Origin: Pseudomonadales bacterium | Lineage (GTDB): Bacteria > Pseudomonadota > Gammaproteobacteria > Pseudomonadales > Azotimanducaceae | Length of the DNA: 64,000 nt | Assembly (NCBI GenBank): GCA_028285415.1 | Contig: JANQPF010000003.1 | Location: 1-64,000, forward strand | Direction: 5' to 3' | Shown here: positions 54,233-62,907 of the stretch, piece after piece | Layout of the letters: the number at the start of each line of letters is the position of its first letter | Numbering within the stretch: position 1 is the stretch's first letter | The notes under the pieces: generated by a model | Seen by the model: the letters and a program-made list of their open reading frames with translations, nothing else | Databases searched by the model: none | Told to the model about the DNA's origin: nothing | Made by a program: the position numbers and the translations under genes

Positions 54233-54616
54233 ATGAACCACGGTAAGCCCAACGACATGCTGGATCGCAGCGCGATTGCGCTGTCCGGATTGTGCCTGCT
54301 GCATTGCCTGGCCTTGCCTTTTGCGCTGCTTCTGGGCCCATTGCTGGGCACGTGGCTCAGCGAATCTGAAACGCAGGTCCACTGGGTGCTACTGGGCCTT
54401 GCCATCCCCATCAGCGGCGTCGCTTTGTGGCGCGGTTTCGCACGCCATCGCAACATGCTGACGATGCTCCTTGGAACCGGCGGGCTCGTGCTCATGTTTC
54501 TCGGCGCATCCCACCTGCTGGGTGAATCGCTGGAGATCGGTTTGACCGTGACAGGTGTCAGCATCCTGCTCATCGCTCACGTGCGTAACATGATGGGACA
54601 CGCAAAGCATGCCTGA
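54233..54616 (+). CDS. MerC-domain membrane protein
   Basis: 127 residues with four membrane helices. AIALSGLCLLHCLALPFALLL has the Cys-Leu-Leu-His-Cys core of the MerC family, and HVRNMMGHAKHA is a His-rich tail. MerC carries mercury in mer operons; without other mer genes here a transport role is unproved. It overlaps the next gene by eight bases. Confidence 0.85.
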   Translation: MNHGKPNDMLDRSAIALSGLCLLHCLALPFALLLGPLLGTWLSESETQVHWVLLGLAIPISGVALWRGFARHRNMLTMLLGTGGLVLMFLGASHLLGESLEIGLTVTGVSILLIAHVRNMMGHAKHA

Positions 54617-54965
54617 GATGCGCGCAACGCTTACCCTGGCCGCGATCGCGGCCCTGAGCTTTGCAGCGACGGCGCAGGCCGCTGACGAGCTCATGAACGC
54701 AAGCCAGGAGCGTCTGCTGAACGCTGTTGAGGAAACGCTGCTCGCGCGGGAGATCAGCGTGCTCGAACGAGCCCAGACCGATCGTTTTGTACTGATTTAC
54801 GCCGCCGAGACCGACGGTAGTCACGTCACCATCAGCGTGCGCCAGCTGCCTGCGGATCCCGACCGGGCCCGCATCAGCATCACGAGTGACAGCCCGCCCA
54901 ATCCGAATCTGGATCGGGCGCTGCTCAACGCCCTCGGCGACGCCATCGAAGCGGGGCCGGAATAG
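54609..54965 (+). CDS. exported hypothetical protein, 118 residues
   Basis: A signal peptide (LTLAAIAALSFAATAQAA) is followed by an acidic ~95-residue domain with VISVLERAQTDRF, HVTISVRQLPAD and a DRALLNALGDAIE helix. It overlaps the MerC-like gene by eight bases. No family recognised. Confidence 0.65.
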   Translation: MPEMRATLTLAAIAALSFAATAQAADELMNASQERLLNAVEETLLAREISVLERAQTDRFVLIYAAETDGSHVTISVRQLPADPDRARISITSDSPPNPNLDRALLNALGDAIEAGPE

Positions 54966-54969
54966 GGCG

Positions 54970-55683
54970 CTAAACGCTTTCTTCCAGCAGGCCGTCCAGA
55001 TCATGGACCACAATGCTGCCGCGCTTGAGGCTGACGTAACCCTGCTTCTGCCAACCCTGCAGACACCCGTTTACGAGCTGCCGTGACGCGTTGAGGAAGG
55101 TGGCAAGCTCACCTTGAGAGATCTTGATGGTGACGGGTAATGCCCCCGCGCCGGTGTTGGCCAGGGCCACGAGCTGCCGCCCCAGCCGCTGCGGCAGCGT
55201 GAGAAAGGCAGCTTCTTCCACCTGCTGATGTGCGTGACGCACCCGCTCGCAAAGCAGCTCGATCATATGCAGCGCAATGTCCGGTTGGCGCCGCATCAGC
55301 TGGGCAAACGGCTCTCGCGGCACGACAAAAACCTGAGTGGGTTCCGTTGCGCGGCCGGTGGCCGTGCGCACGCCACCGTCAAGCACTGCGATTTCGCCGA
55401 TGATGTCGCCCGGGCCCATGGTATTCAGCGCAAGCTCGCGCCCGTCCGGCGAATGGATGGCCACCCGGATGCTCCCGGCAATGACGCCAAACAGGTAATC
55501 GCCCGGCTCGTCACGCTGGAAGATCGTTTCCCCCACGGCGTAGTTGCGGGTGACGCTCAATGCTGCAATCTCACGCAGCAGCTCGTCCGCGATGCCGCGA
55601 AACCAGTTGCTGTTCTTGAGCACCGTCAGGGTGGCCAGATTCACCCGCGTCTGACCACCTGCTGTTGAAGACTTATCCCCCAT
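54970..55683 (-). CDS. Crp/Fnr-family transcriptional regulator
   Basis: 237 residues. The cyclic-nucleotide-like barrel spans ~20-140 (GETIFQRDEPGDYLFGVIAGSIRVAI; GDIIGEIAVLDGG), then a dimer helix and a winged helix ISQGELATFLNASRQLVNGCLQGWQKQGYVSL. There are no FNR-type cysteines. It is divergent from cysK with 100 bases between. Confidence 0.92.
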   Translation of the reverse strand: MGDKSSTAGGQTRVNLATLTVLKNSNWFRGIADELLREIAALSVTRNYAVGETIFQRDEPGDYLFGVIAGSIRVAIHSPDGRELALNTMGPGDIIGEIAVLDGGVRTATGRATEPTQVFVVPREPFAQLMRRQPDIALHMIELLCERVRHAHQQVEEAAFLTLPQRLGRQLVALANTGAGALPVTIKISQGELATFLNASRQLVNGCLQGWQKQGYVSLKRGSIVVHDLDGLLEESV

Positions 55684-55783
55684 GGCTTTATTGTGGCGGC
55701 TGGCGTCTCACGGTACAACGTGAGTCCAGAGGACACACAACGCGAGACCGTATGGTCAAACAAGGAGAAATCGAGGAGCGCAC

Positions 55784-56737
55784 ATGAAATACGACAACAT
55801 TCTGCAGACCATCGGTGACACGCCGGTCGTCAAACTCAACCGCATCGCCCCCGATCACGTCGACATGTACGTCAAAGTCGAAGCGTTCAACCCGCTGTCG
55901 TCGGTCAAGGACCGATTGGCGTATGCCATCGTCAAGGACGCCCGGGATAGCGGCGCCCTGCAGCCAGGGCAGACCGTCGTCGAGGCAACGTCAGGCAATA
56001 CCGGCATTGCGCTCGCAATGGTCTGCGCTGTAATGGGTCATCCATTCGTCGCCACGATGGTGGAAACCTTCTCCATCGAGCGGCGCAAGATCATGCGCGC
56101 GCTGGGTGCCAAGGTCATCCTCACACCGGCCGCCGAGCGCGGCTCGGGCATGGTGCGCCGTGCCGAAGAACTGGCTGAGCAACACGGCTGGTTCCTGGCA
56201 CGCCAGTTTCAGAATCCCGCGAACCCCGCCTACCACGCGAGCACCACCGGCCCGGAGATTCTGCGCGATTTTGCCGGCGAACGGCTCGACTACTGGGTAA
56301 CCGGCTGGGGCACCGGCGGCACCCTGAGCGGCGCAGGCAAGGTCATGAAAACGGCACGTCCGGAACTCAAAGTCATCGCCACGGAGCCGGAGCAGGCAGC
56401 GCTCCTCTCGGGCGGGGAATGGTCACCCCACAAAATACAGGGCTGGACGCCAGACTTCATTCCGGAAGTGCTCGACCGTGAGGTGGCCGACGAAGTGGTG
56501 CAGGTCAACGAGGACGAATCCATGGCCACGGCCCTGCGCCTGGCCAGAGAAGAGGGCATCTTCGTCGGCATCTCCGCCGGCGGCACGCTGAGCGCTGCAC
56601 TCAAGGTGGCCGAGCAGGCGGACCCGGGAAGCGTCATCCTCGCCATGCTGCCGGATACCGCCGAGCGTTACATGTCGACACCGCTGTTCGAAAGCATTGC
56701 CGAAGGCTCCGACGACGAGTGGCTGGCGTCACTGTAA
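55784..56737 (+). CDS. cysK: cysteine synthase (O-acetylserine sulfhydrylase)
   Basis: 317 residues of the PLP fold II family. Lys42 in SSVKDR binds PLP, TSGNTGIALA (residues ~69-78) holds the substrate loop, and GTGGTLSGAG binds the phosphate. It makes cysteine from O-acetylserine and sulfide. CysK and CysM are hard to separate by eye. A hairpin follows the stop. Confidence 0.92.
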   Translation: MKYDNILQTIGDTPVVKLNRIAPDHVDMYVKVEAFNPLSSVKDRLAYAIVKDARDSGALQPGQTVVEATSGNTGIALAMVCAVMGHPFVATMVETFSIERRKIMRALGAKVILTPAAERGSGMVRRAEELAEQHGWFLARQFQNPANPAYHASTTGPEILRDFAGERLDYWVTGWGTGGTLSGAGKVMKTARPELKVIATEPEQAALLSGGEWSPHKIQGWTPDFIPEVLDREVADEVVQVNEDESMATALRLAREEGIFVGISAGGTLSAALKVAEQADPGSVILAMLPDTAERYMSTPLFESIAEGSDDEWLASL

Positions 56738-56783
56738 CGATCGCGTGGAATCTCAAAAGAAGAAGCGCGGGAACTGAGCCGCC

Positions 56784-56813
56784 GGGGTGCCTCGTCGCAA
56801 CGGCGAGGCCCCC
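56784..56813. terminator. hairpin after cysK
   Basis: GGGG-T-GCCTCG pairs with CGAGGC-CCCC (ten pairs, one bulged T) around a 9-base loop. There is no T-run, so termination strength is uncertain. It also lies just beyond the end of the minus-strand small protein gene. Confidence 0.45.
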
Positions 56814-56818
56814 TGAGC

Positions 56819-56977
56819 TCACATGCTGGACAGGACGGTCAATCCAACGTTGAGACCGATGCCGATGACGATCAGCACAAACCAGTGCGCGCGATTGCGC
56901 GCCGGTGCGCTGCGTTGTTTATCGGCAGCCTCATGAACCCACCGCCAACCTTGTTGACCCGCTTTATGCTTGCTCAT
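56819..56977 (-). CDS. small membrane protein, 52 residues
   Basis: It starts MSKHKAGQQGWRW with a basic cytoplasmic head and ends in one hydrophobic helix (HWFVLIVIGIGLNVGLTVLSS). An AGG lies five bases before the ATG; longer starts upstream are possible. No family recognised. Confidence 0.55.
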   Translation of the reverse strand: MSKHKAGQQGWRWVHEAADKQRSAPARNRAHWFVLIVIGIGLNVGLTVLSSM

Positions 56978-57201
56978 CCGTGCCTGCATGCTCACCCGTC
57001 CTGGTGTGCCCGTCGCCATCCTGGCGGGCTATGAGGGTCCACGTCCCTGTGGTGGTGTGTCCATGGGGTGCATATTGCGTGAGCCCCGGATCAATGTATG
57101 TCAGGTAGGTGACACAACCCCGCAATCAGGCAGATTTAGTGCACTCAAACCTGGGGCAATGTCCGCCAGGCAGGGCCCGCCGCCCGGGCTAATCTCGCGT
57201 C

Positions 57202-57660
57202 ATGTCGAAACTCACGATCCCCATCACGGCAGCCTGCATGGCAACGCTCCTCGGCGGCCAGGCAGCTGGTGCCGTATTCACCTGCCTCGACGCCAACGGG
57301 CATCGCACCTTTACCGACCTCGGTTGTCCACGCCATACCACCCCGGAGCGCAGCGCTCCGCCGCCGCCGGCAACACAGTTTCTGCCGTTCGCACCACTCG
57401 ATGAGGCGGAATCAGCGCGCCTGGCGGCCCTGCAGAAGCGACTGCAGGAGCGTGCGAAGCAACACCGCCGGACCCAGGCGGCACGCCGGTCCGATCGAGC
57501 CCGGGACCAGGCCCGACGTGGGCAGCGGTGCGACGCTGTCAAGGCATCACTTCGCGCGCTGCAGCAACGACGACGCAAAGGTTACAGTCTGGCGGAAGCG
57601 TCCGCGCTCGATGCGGAGGATGCGGCTTTGCGCGCCGAACGCGCCACCGTCTGCCCTTAG
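57202..57660 (+). CDS. exported DUF4124-like protein with arginine-rich helix
   Basis: 152 residues. A signal peptide (ITAACMATLLGGQAAGA) leads to VFTCLDANGHRTFTDLGCP, the DUF4124 signature with two cysteines. Residues ~70-140 form a charged Arg/Gln helix (QKRLQERAKQHRRTQAARRSDRARDQARRG), probably coiled. Function unknown. Confidence 0.7.
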   Translation: MSKLTIPITAACMATLLGGQAAGAVFTCLDANGHRTFTDLGCPRHTTPERSAPPPPATQFLPFAPLDEAESARLAALQKRLQERAKQHRRTQAARRSDRARDQARRGQRCDAVKASLRALQQRRRKGYSLAEASALDAEDAALRAERATVCP

Positions 57661-58640
57661 CGGTCAACGTCAGCGTGGGCGACGCGGTCGAGGATCTCTT
57701 CGAGGCGGTAGGCGCCCGGCGCCAGTTGCTGCTGGATCATCTCCCGCGCGATCTCGACGACGGTATCGTTCGCCGGCGTGGGCACCCCGTGCAGTCGTCC
57801 GAGCAGACAGACCTCACCGTTGAGATAGGCCGTTTCCAGATCCCCGCTGCCGCGGGCCAGGCTCTGCCAGGTGGAGCCCCCGGTGCGTGGATAGGCATCA
57901 ATCTCGGCCATCTGGAGGTCGCGACGCCGCGTACGCATTTCCGCCGACGAGGCGCAGTCGATGCCGGCTGCGGCATAACAGGCCAGCGCCTCACCGCGCA
58001 GGCGCTCACGCAGCTCGCGGGGTGCAGCGGCATCGGTCAGGGCCGCCTGCAGCACGTTGAAGAGGTTAGTCAGAAGTTTTGCATATTTCAGGCGCATGAC
58101 CGCGGGATCAGGACGCGCGCTGAAACCGGCGCGCGTGAGGTCTGCGGTAATCCGCTCGGCCCGCGCATCGATTCCCTGGGGATAACAGCCCGTATCGAGC
58201 ACCCCGCCGCAGCCGCGCGCGTGGGTCACAACCTCACCCGGCTCGAGAAAGAGCGCGGGAAGGATGACCACCGACGCATAGGTATGCGCAAAGTAACGCA
58301 ACGCCTGGCGCTCGTTGGCAACCCCGTTCTGCACGCAGACAACCGCGGTGCTCGCGGGCGCTACCTCGGCCAGATCGACCAGCGCCGCTGCCGTGTGATG
58401 TGACTTCATACAGAGGAGCACAACCGTATCGTCTGCGAAGGAGATCTCACGCGGATGGCCGACAACGGGAAGTTGCAGTGTCTCAGCCGCGTCCGGCGCC
58501 ACCAGCGTCAGGCCTTTTTGTGCAAGCGCACGGGCGTGCTCACCGCGCGCTATCAGCGTGACGGTCAGACCCGCCTGCTGCAGGCGGGCGCCGATCACAC
58601 AGCCTACTCCGCCCGCACCGTATACGACGTAATGTGTCAC
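57657..58640 (-). CDS. 2-dehydropantoate 2-reductase (ApbA/PanE family)
   Basis: 327 residues from GTG 58640, GAGG eight bases upstream. The NADP fold VVYGAGGVGCVIGARL and the later LKYAKLLTNLFN with YLNGEV match ApbA/PanE. It may reduce ketopantoate to pantoate, but many relatives act on other keto acids. It starts ten bases after the dehydrogenase gene, so they are probably one operon. Confidence 0.88.
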   Translation of the reverse strand: MTHYVVYGAGGVGCVIGARLQQAGLTVTLIARGEHARALAQKGLTLVAPDAAETLQLPVVGHPREISFADDTVVLLCMKSHHTAAALVDLAEVAPASTAVVCVQNGVANERQALRYFAHTYASVVILPALFLEPGEVVTHARGCGGVLDTGCYPQGIDARAERITADLTRAGFSARPDPAVMRLKYAKLLTNLFNVLQAALTDAAAPRELRERLRGEALACYAAAGIDCASSAEMRTRRRDLQMAEIDAYPRTGGSTWQSLARGSGDLETAYLNGEVCLLGRLHGVPTPANDTVVEIAREMIQQQLAPGAYRLEEILDRVAHADVDR

Positions 58641-58650
58641 CAGCGAATCC

Positions 58651-59799
58651 TCAACGCAGCAGCAGCGGGTAGTCCAGCTCGATGTCCCAATATACCTGCG
58701 CGACGCTTGCGTACCGCGACTCGTTGGCAAACCCGTGATGCCGCAGCGTCTCCAGATCTCGGCCCATACGCTCGAGCGGATTCTCTCTGGCTGTGGCGCT
58801 GGAGCCGGCCGCGTCCGCAACGTGACGAAAGGCCGTCGCGCTCGACTGCATGGCGTGGGTGCCGGCCAGATAAAGGTCTGCCCGCGCCCTGGCGTCGAAG
58901 GTCTTACCCTCGATGGCCGCCTGCCAGACGTTCTCCAGCGCTGCAAAAAAATATTCCCTCGCAGCGCGATACGTGGCGAGCGCCTTGCCGAAATGACTCT
59001 GCGCAAGCCCCCGCGCGGCGAGCTTGGCATCACTCGCGTAAGGCACCTTGTTACCCGCAAGCTCCGTCAGAACGTCCAGCGCGCCGCGTGCAAGTTCCAT
59101 CGCCACCGGCACGTAGGTGGCAAAGACGACGCGGGACGGACAGCGATAGAGGGTATCCGTGTAAAACTCGTTCAACGCCGGCTCACCTTCCGCCGGGGCA
59201 GCGAGCTCAGCTGGCACGCGCACGGCATCAACCACAACGTCGTTGCTGCCTGTGCCGCGCATCCCGAGCGTGTCCCAGTTGTCGACAATCTCACAGGACG
59301 ACATGGGCACAACGACGAAGTAAGGCGTACCATCGATCAGCATTGGTGACATCATGGACTCTGCGTGGTGACAGCCGCTGACGAAGCGCTGACGCCCATG
59401 CACGACCAACTCATCCCCCGCACGCTCGCCGGTCAGCGGCGTATGGCCGCTGGCAGCAATCAATGTGTCCGGGTTCTCGCCCCAGATCCGACGGACGAGT
59501 CCGGCAGGCCAGCGCGCCGCCATCAGCCGCGCCGCGTTGAAAACCATGACGTACCATGCCGCTGACGGATCACCCCGGGTCAGAATCTCCGTAACCCGCG
59601 CGCAGGTCATGGGATCAACGGCATAGCCTCCCAGCTGCCGCGGCAGATACAGACGCGGCACACCTGCCTGCACCAACGCTGCAAAGGCATCGTCGTGCAG
59701 GCGTCCGTGGCGTTCCCCCCAGTCCGAGTGCGCGGCGAGTACCGGCACGGCCGCCTCTGCCGCCGCCACAATCTCCGCCGTCGGCGTCTCATCGTACAT
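58651..59799 (-). CDS. acyl-CoA dehydrogenase-family flavoprotein
   Basis: 382 residues. I start at the second ATG, six bases after AAGGA. The central flavin region has IAASGHTPLTGERAGDELVVHGRQRFVSG and DTLGMRGTGSNDVVVD; the last part fits the type-2 C-terminal domain of HsaA/DszC-like flavin monooxygenases rather than a classical acyl-CoA dehydrogenase, since no catalytic glutamate is clear. Substrate unknown. Confidence 0.85.
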   Translation of the reverse strand: MYDETPTAEIVAAAEAAVPVLAAHSDWGERHGRLHDDAFAALVQAGVPRLYLPRQLGGYAVDPMTCARVTEILTRGDPSAAWYVMVFNAARLMAARWPAGLVRRIWGENPDTLIAASGHTPLTGERAGDELVVHGRQRFVSGCHHAESMMSPMLIDGTPYFVVVPMSSCEIVDNWDTLGMRGTGSNDVVVDAVRVPAELAAPAEGEPALNEFYTDTLYRCPSRVVFATYVPVAMELARGALDVLTELAGNKVPYASDAKLAARGLAQSHFGKALATYRAAREYFFAALENVWQAAIEGKTFDARARADLYLAGTHAMQSSATAFRHVADAAGSSATARENPLERMGRDLETLRHHGFANESRYASVAQVYWDIELDYPLLLR

Positions 59800-59973
59800 C
59801 GTCATTCCTTGTCACCACGACGAAAACATAACAGAGCCTGCCCGCCATACCAGTCTTGCCTCGCTTTTACATTTTGAGGGGAAAAAAATTGACAAACCTG
59901 CGGTAGGGCGCACAAAGAGGGTGCAGGGATTCGTCTATATTGAAGGTGTCATTGAGTTTTCTGGCCCATATCC

Positions 59974-60372
59974 ATGCCCTGCGGCTACCACCTGAATCAA
60001 GAAGACGGCCTGGTGACGATCACAGGCTCCGGCGAAGTCTCACTCAGCGAAGCGATCAGCATCGGTCGCGAACTGCTGGACGACCCCGTGTTTGACCCCC
60101 AGCTGCCACATCTGATCGACCTGCGCGGTGTCGAAGTCGAGCACAGCCACGATGATTCGATGGAATTTCGAGAGTTTGTGCTGCAGGCGTATCGGCCGGG
60201 CGTCGACGCCAGCATTGCGGTTGTCATCGATCACTCGCTGGATCAGGCGGCCGTCGCCAATCTCTTTCATCTGTCGTGCGCGATGGAGCAGACTGAGCTC
60301 TTCGACCAATACGATCAGGCCCTGAAGTGGCTGATGCGTCGCGAGTTCGTGCAGACCGCTGTCCCGCGCTGA
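59974..60372 (+). CDS. hypothetical protein, SpoIIAA/STAS-like
   Basis: 132 residues with alternating strand and helix: GLVTITGSGEVSLSEAISIGRELL, LPHLIDLRGVEVEHSHDDSMEFREFVL, ASIAVVIDHSLDQAAVANLFH. The layout resembles the SpoIIAA-like/STAS fold. No motif assigned. It stands apart, with a 174-base upstream gap that holds a TTGACA. Confidence 0.6.
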   Translation: MPCGYHLNQEDGLVTITGSGEVSLSEAISIGRELLDDPVFDPQLPHLIDLRGVEVEHSHDDSMEFREFVLQAYRPGVDASIAVVIDHSLDQAAVANLFHLSCAMEQTELFDQYDQALKWLMRREFVQTAVPR

Positions 60373-60380
60373 AGCTCGAG

Positions 60381-60545
60381 CTACTGCAGCATCAAGATAC
60401 CGGCGCTGAGGGCGACGACGGTCACCCAGAAAATGTAAGGGCTGGAATAGGCGACCAGCCGCGAAATGGACTCGTTCACCTCAAAATCACCGGTAACGGC
60501 AATGTCACCGGACGCCTCTGCGGCGCGCTCGTTGTATTGGTCCAC
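60381..60545 (-). CDS. small tail-anchored membrane protein, 54 residues
   Basis: GTG 60545 lies six bases after GGGAG. The sequence has an acidic first part (DQYNERAAEASGD) and one C-terminal membrane helix (YIFWVTVVALSAGILML). Convergent with the STAS-like gene. No family recognised. Confidence 0.55.
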   Translation of the reverse strand: MDQYNERAAEASGDIAVTGDFEVNESISRLVAYSSPYIFWVTVVALSAGILMLQ

Positions 60546-60814
60546 GTACGTCTCCCACTGCGGACACTGTCTCTCGAGCCTGCTGAGCAGCTGTGAGGCT
60601 TAGTCTAATTCCTTGTATCTAAACGTTTTTCTGGCTGCTTGCCGAATCGTCGTTTGACGACACGGAGGGCTCACGCTAGCGCGGGCGCTGGTCGTTCGCC
60701 CGCAAAGGACCGCTCATCGATCCGCACCACCCAACCTGGTGCTGGCTGGCAGTGTGGCGCATACCGGAGCTGGGAGGCAAATTCTGAAGGCGATTTAATG
60801 TACTCGGTTTGTAA

Positions 60815-60836
60815 ACGTCTTTTACGTCTGGGACGT
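60815..60836. repeat. three ACGT units at 9-base spacing (left cluster)
   Basis: ACGT occurs at 60815, 60824 and 60833, exactly 9 bases apart. A 16-base segment here (60824-60839) matches the reverse complement of 61173-61188 at 15 of 16 positions. Confidence 0.6.
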
Positions 60837-60983
60837 GCGTTCGAGACGCGCGTTCGGAGGGGCCGAGTCCCCTGCAACCGCCGGAGCGGCGCTAAAAGTG
60901 AAGGAATTATGGATTCGCTCGGGCTAACGCATTGAACTGAAAAGAGATTTCGATTGGCCCCTCAACACGCCGCTGAGAAGCCC

Positions 60984-60991
60984 TTTTTTTT
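60984..60991 (+). terminator. T8 run with weak upstream hairpin
   Basis: Eight T follow AGCCC, which can pair with GGGCT at 60921-60925 around a long internal segment. The hairpin is weak, so this is only a possible terminator of a transcript from the left. Confidence 0.3.
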
Positions 60992-61017
60992 GCCGCGTTT
61001 TTCTGTATCCTAGCAAC

Positions 61018-61101
61018 CCTCACTAGCCGGAGCTGTATGTTCATACAGTGTTATTCTCCTCGGCAGGGCGATTACACAACGTACAGCCCGGCTAGTTGAG
61101 G
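61018..61101. ncRNA. 84-base structured element with 20-base stem
   Basis: The arm 61018-61037 (CCTCACTAGCCGGAGCTGTA) pairs with 61082-61101 as nearly 20 pairs with one bulge on each strand. Inside, 61033-61048 is a perfect palindrome CTGTATGTTCATACAG that can form its own hairpin or be a protein site. No known RNA family was recognised. Strand and transcription are unknown. Confidence 0.5.
61033..61048. promoter_or_regulatory. LexA-like box
   Basis: CTGTATGTTCATACAG has the CTG-N10-CAG form with a symmetric TAT/ATA, differing from the E. coli recA box only in two central bases. In a Gammaproteobacterium this is a good SOS-box candidate. The nearest genes are not SOS genes, so the target is unclear. 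Confidence 0.45.
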
Positions 61102-61175
61102 CCAAACCCGCCAGCCCCCGCTTCCCACCCGAAATTTCCAAACGACCAGCACGCCTTCACCCGGCAGATGATCGC

Positions 61176-61197
61176 ACGTTCCAGACGTTTTTTACGT
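61176..61197. repeat. three ACGT units at 9-base spacing (right cluster)
   Basis: ACGT occurs at 61176, 61185 and 61194, the same 9-base spacing as the left cluster. The cluster lies just past the end of cysQ. Confidence 0.6.
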
Positions 61198-61225
61198 GTG
61201 TTTACTCGTCAAAACGTGCGCGTCG

Positions 61226-62065
61226 CTAAACCTCGTGTCCACCCGGCGGCAGCGCAGGGAGTACCGAAAACCAGTCGTAGGTTGCATCTGCAACCGCAAC
61301 AAATTCCGGATTCAGCAAACTCTCTTTGCTGTTGTAAGGCAGCGTCGAACCGTCGAATTGGTACACCTCGCCACCCGCAGCGCGCAGCACCGCATGTGCG
61401 GCGGCGATGTCCCACTCACTCGTCGGACCCAGGCGCGGATAGCAGTCAGCCTCGCCGGCAGCAAGCACACAGAGTTTGAGGGAGCTGCCGACCGGCGTGC
61501 GTGAGAGGCCGCTGAACCGGATCTGAAGCTCGTCCAGATAAGATTCGAGACGCTCACCGCCGTGACTGCGGCTGGCCACGACCACCAGTTCCGATTGTCC
61601 GTCTTGCAGGGCGCGGCCGCGGATCGTGCGCTGTTCCCCGTCAGGTTCGCGACACCAGGCCTGACCGCTTGTCGTGTCACCCACGTAAACCCTGCCCTGC
61701 ACCGGAACGCCTACCACTCCGAAGGTGGCGGTGCCGTCTTCGATCAGCGCAATGTTCACGGTGAACTCGCCGTTCCTGTTGATGAACTCCTTCGTCCCAT
61801 CAAGCGGATCGACCAGCCAGTAACGCGACCAGCCGCTGCGCTCAGCGTACGCAGGCGGTGAGCCTTCTTCCGAAAGAATGGGGATATCCGGAGTGATGGC
61901 CTGCAGCCCCTCCACGATCAAGGCGTGGGCAGCAAGATCAGCCTGCGTGAGCGGGGACTCATCCGCTTTGTTCTCTACGTCGAAGTCGGTCTCGTAAATC
62001 TCGAGTATCGCGGACCCGGCGCGATCGATGATGGCGACAAGCTCGTCGATGGGTATGTTCTGCAT
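61226..62065 (-). CDS. cysQ: 3'(2'),5'-bisphosphate nucleotidase (CysQ)
   Basis: 279 residues from ATG 62065, AGGA upstream. The inositol monophosphatase fold has the metal motif DPLDGTKEF with an upstream Glu in ILSEEG, and the C-terminal TSEWDIAAAHAVLRAAGG. It removes phosphate from PAP made in sulfate assimilation. Divergent from yrfG. Confidence 0.93.
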   Translation of the reverse strand: MQNIPIDELVAIIDRAGSAILEIYETDFDVENKADESPLTQADLAAHALIVEGLQAITPDIPILSEEGSPPAYAERSGWSRYWLVDPLDGTKEFINRNGEFTVNIALIEDGTATFGVVGVPVQGRVYVGDTTSGQAWCREPDGEQRTIRGRALQDGQSELVVVASRSHGGERLESYLDELQIRFSGLSRTPVGSSLKLCVLAAGEADCYPRLGPTSEWDIAAAHAVLRAAGGEVYQFDGSTLPYNSKESLLNPEFVAVADATYDWFSVLPALPPGGHEV

Positions 62066-62193
62066 GTATTTTCCTGGTCTATTTTTCTGGTCTTCCTGGT
62101 CGGACGTTACCGCCTGCAAGGCTTCACACCTGGAGCCTGACCCTCGTGTACTATGATGCCGACAGTTTACAGCTAACACATTTCGAAAGACGT

Positions 62194-62895
62194 ATGCAGC
62201 ATAACATTCCTGCCAACGCCAGCGCCGGGATCCGACAGCTCTCCTGGAATGATATTGACTGGGTGCTGCTCGACATGGATGGCACCGTGCTGGATCTGAA
62301 TTACGACAACCGGGTATGGAACGAGCTTGTGCCGCTTGCCTACGCTGAAGTCAGAAACATCAGCCGGCACGCAGCGACGGCAGAGCTCCTCGCCCACATG
62401 CGCGAAATTCACGGCACCATCGAGTTTTACTCTTTCGATTACTGGAGTGAGTACACCGGGATTGATCTGGTTGCCGTGCATCGCCGCGCAACCACCCTCA
62501 TCGACTTCCGTCCCGGTGCGAAGGACTTCCTCAGCTGGCTGCGCAACACCGACCGCAGAGTGATACTGGCCACCAACGCGCACCGCGACTCCGTGGCGGT
62601 CAAGGACGAGTTCACCGATATCTGCAACGCCGTCGATGCGGTGGCTTCGAGCCACGACTATGGCGCACCCAAGGAATCGGCCGCGTACTGGCGCTCGCTT
62701 CGAGCCGAGTTCGGCTACGACCCGTCGCGCAGTCTCTTCGTTGATGACAACGAGCCCGTGCTGGACGCCGCTCACGCCAGCGGGATCCGTCACAACTTCT
62801 GCGTGCACACGCCCGATTCCAGCAAACCGCCGCGAACTGAGTTACGCTACCCGAGCTTTGATCACTTTGCCGAAATCTGTGCACACATCCGCTGA
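62194..62895 (+). CDS. yrfG: GMP/IMP nucleotidase YrfG (HAD family)
   Basis: 233 residues from ATG 62194; a GTG at 62146 is an alternative. HAD motif I is LLDMDGTVLDL, motif II ATNAHRD, Lys in GAPKESAAYW and motif IV FVDDNEPVLDAA. It is the first gene of the yrfG-hslR-hslO order known in enterics and many other Gammaproteobacteria. Confidence 0.9.
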   Translation: MQHNIPANASAGIRQLSWNDIDWVLLDMDGTVLDLNYDNRVWNELVPLAYAEVRNISRHAATAELLAHMREIHGTIEFYSFDYWSEYTGIDLVAVHRRATTLIDFRPGAKDFLSWLRNTDRRVILATNAHRDSVAVKDEFTDICNAVDAVASSHDYGAPKESAAYWRSLRAEFGYDPSRSLFVDDNEPVLDAAHASGIRHNFCVHTPDSSKPPRTELRYPSFDHFAEICAHIR

Positions 62896-62907
62896 GGCGC
62901 GTCAGCC

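Larger units (their letters stand above)
60546..61225. other. 680-base gene-poor structured stretch
   Basis: No convincing gene, tRNA, tmRNA or RNase P RNA was recognised. The stretch holds a 7-bp GCGGGCG hairpin (60681-60703), a T8 run (60984-60991), a long stem with an internal palindrome (61018-61101), and two ACGT clusters with 9-base spacing (60815-60836, 61176-61197). A 45-codon frame at 60798 with GAAGG upstream is possible but unsupported. A structured RNA or a regulatory region is likely. Confidence 0.6.

Noticed and set aside
60798-60935. 45-codon frame MYSVCKRLL... with GAAGG upstream
   Set aside because: No family, and it lies in a repeated, structured region; support is too weak for a gene call.
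60602-61000. tmRNA, RNase P RNA or tRNA-Sec
   Set aside because: None of the conserved cores (tag codons, AGGAAAGUCC, tRNA T-arm and CCA context) could be found on either strand.
62066-62110. Repeats of CCAGGAA/GACCAG before cysQ
   Set aside because: Three loose copies only; too irregular to call a repeat array.
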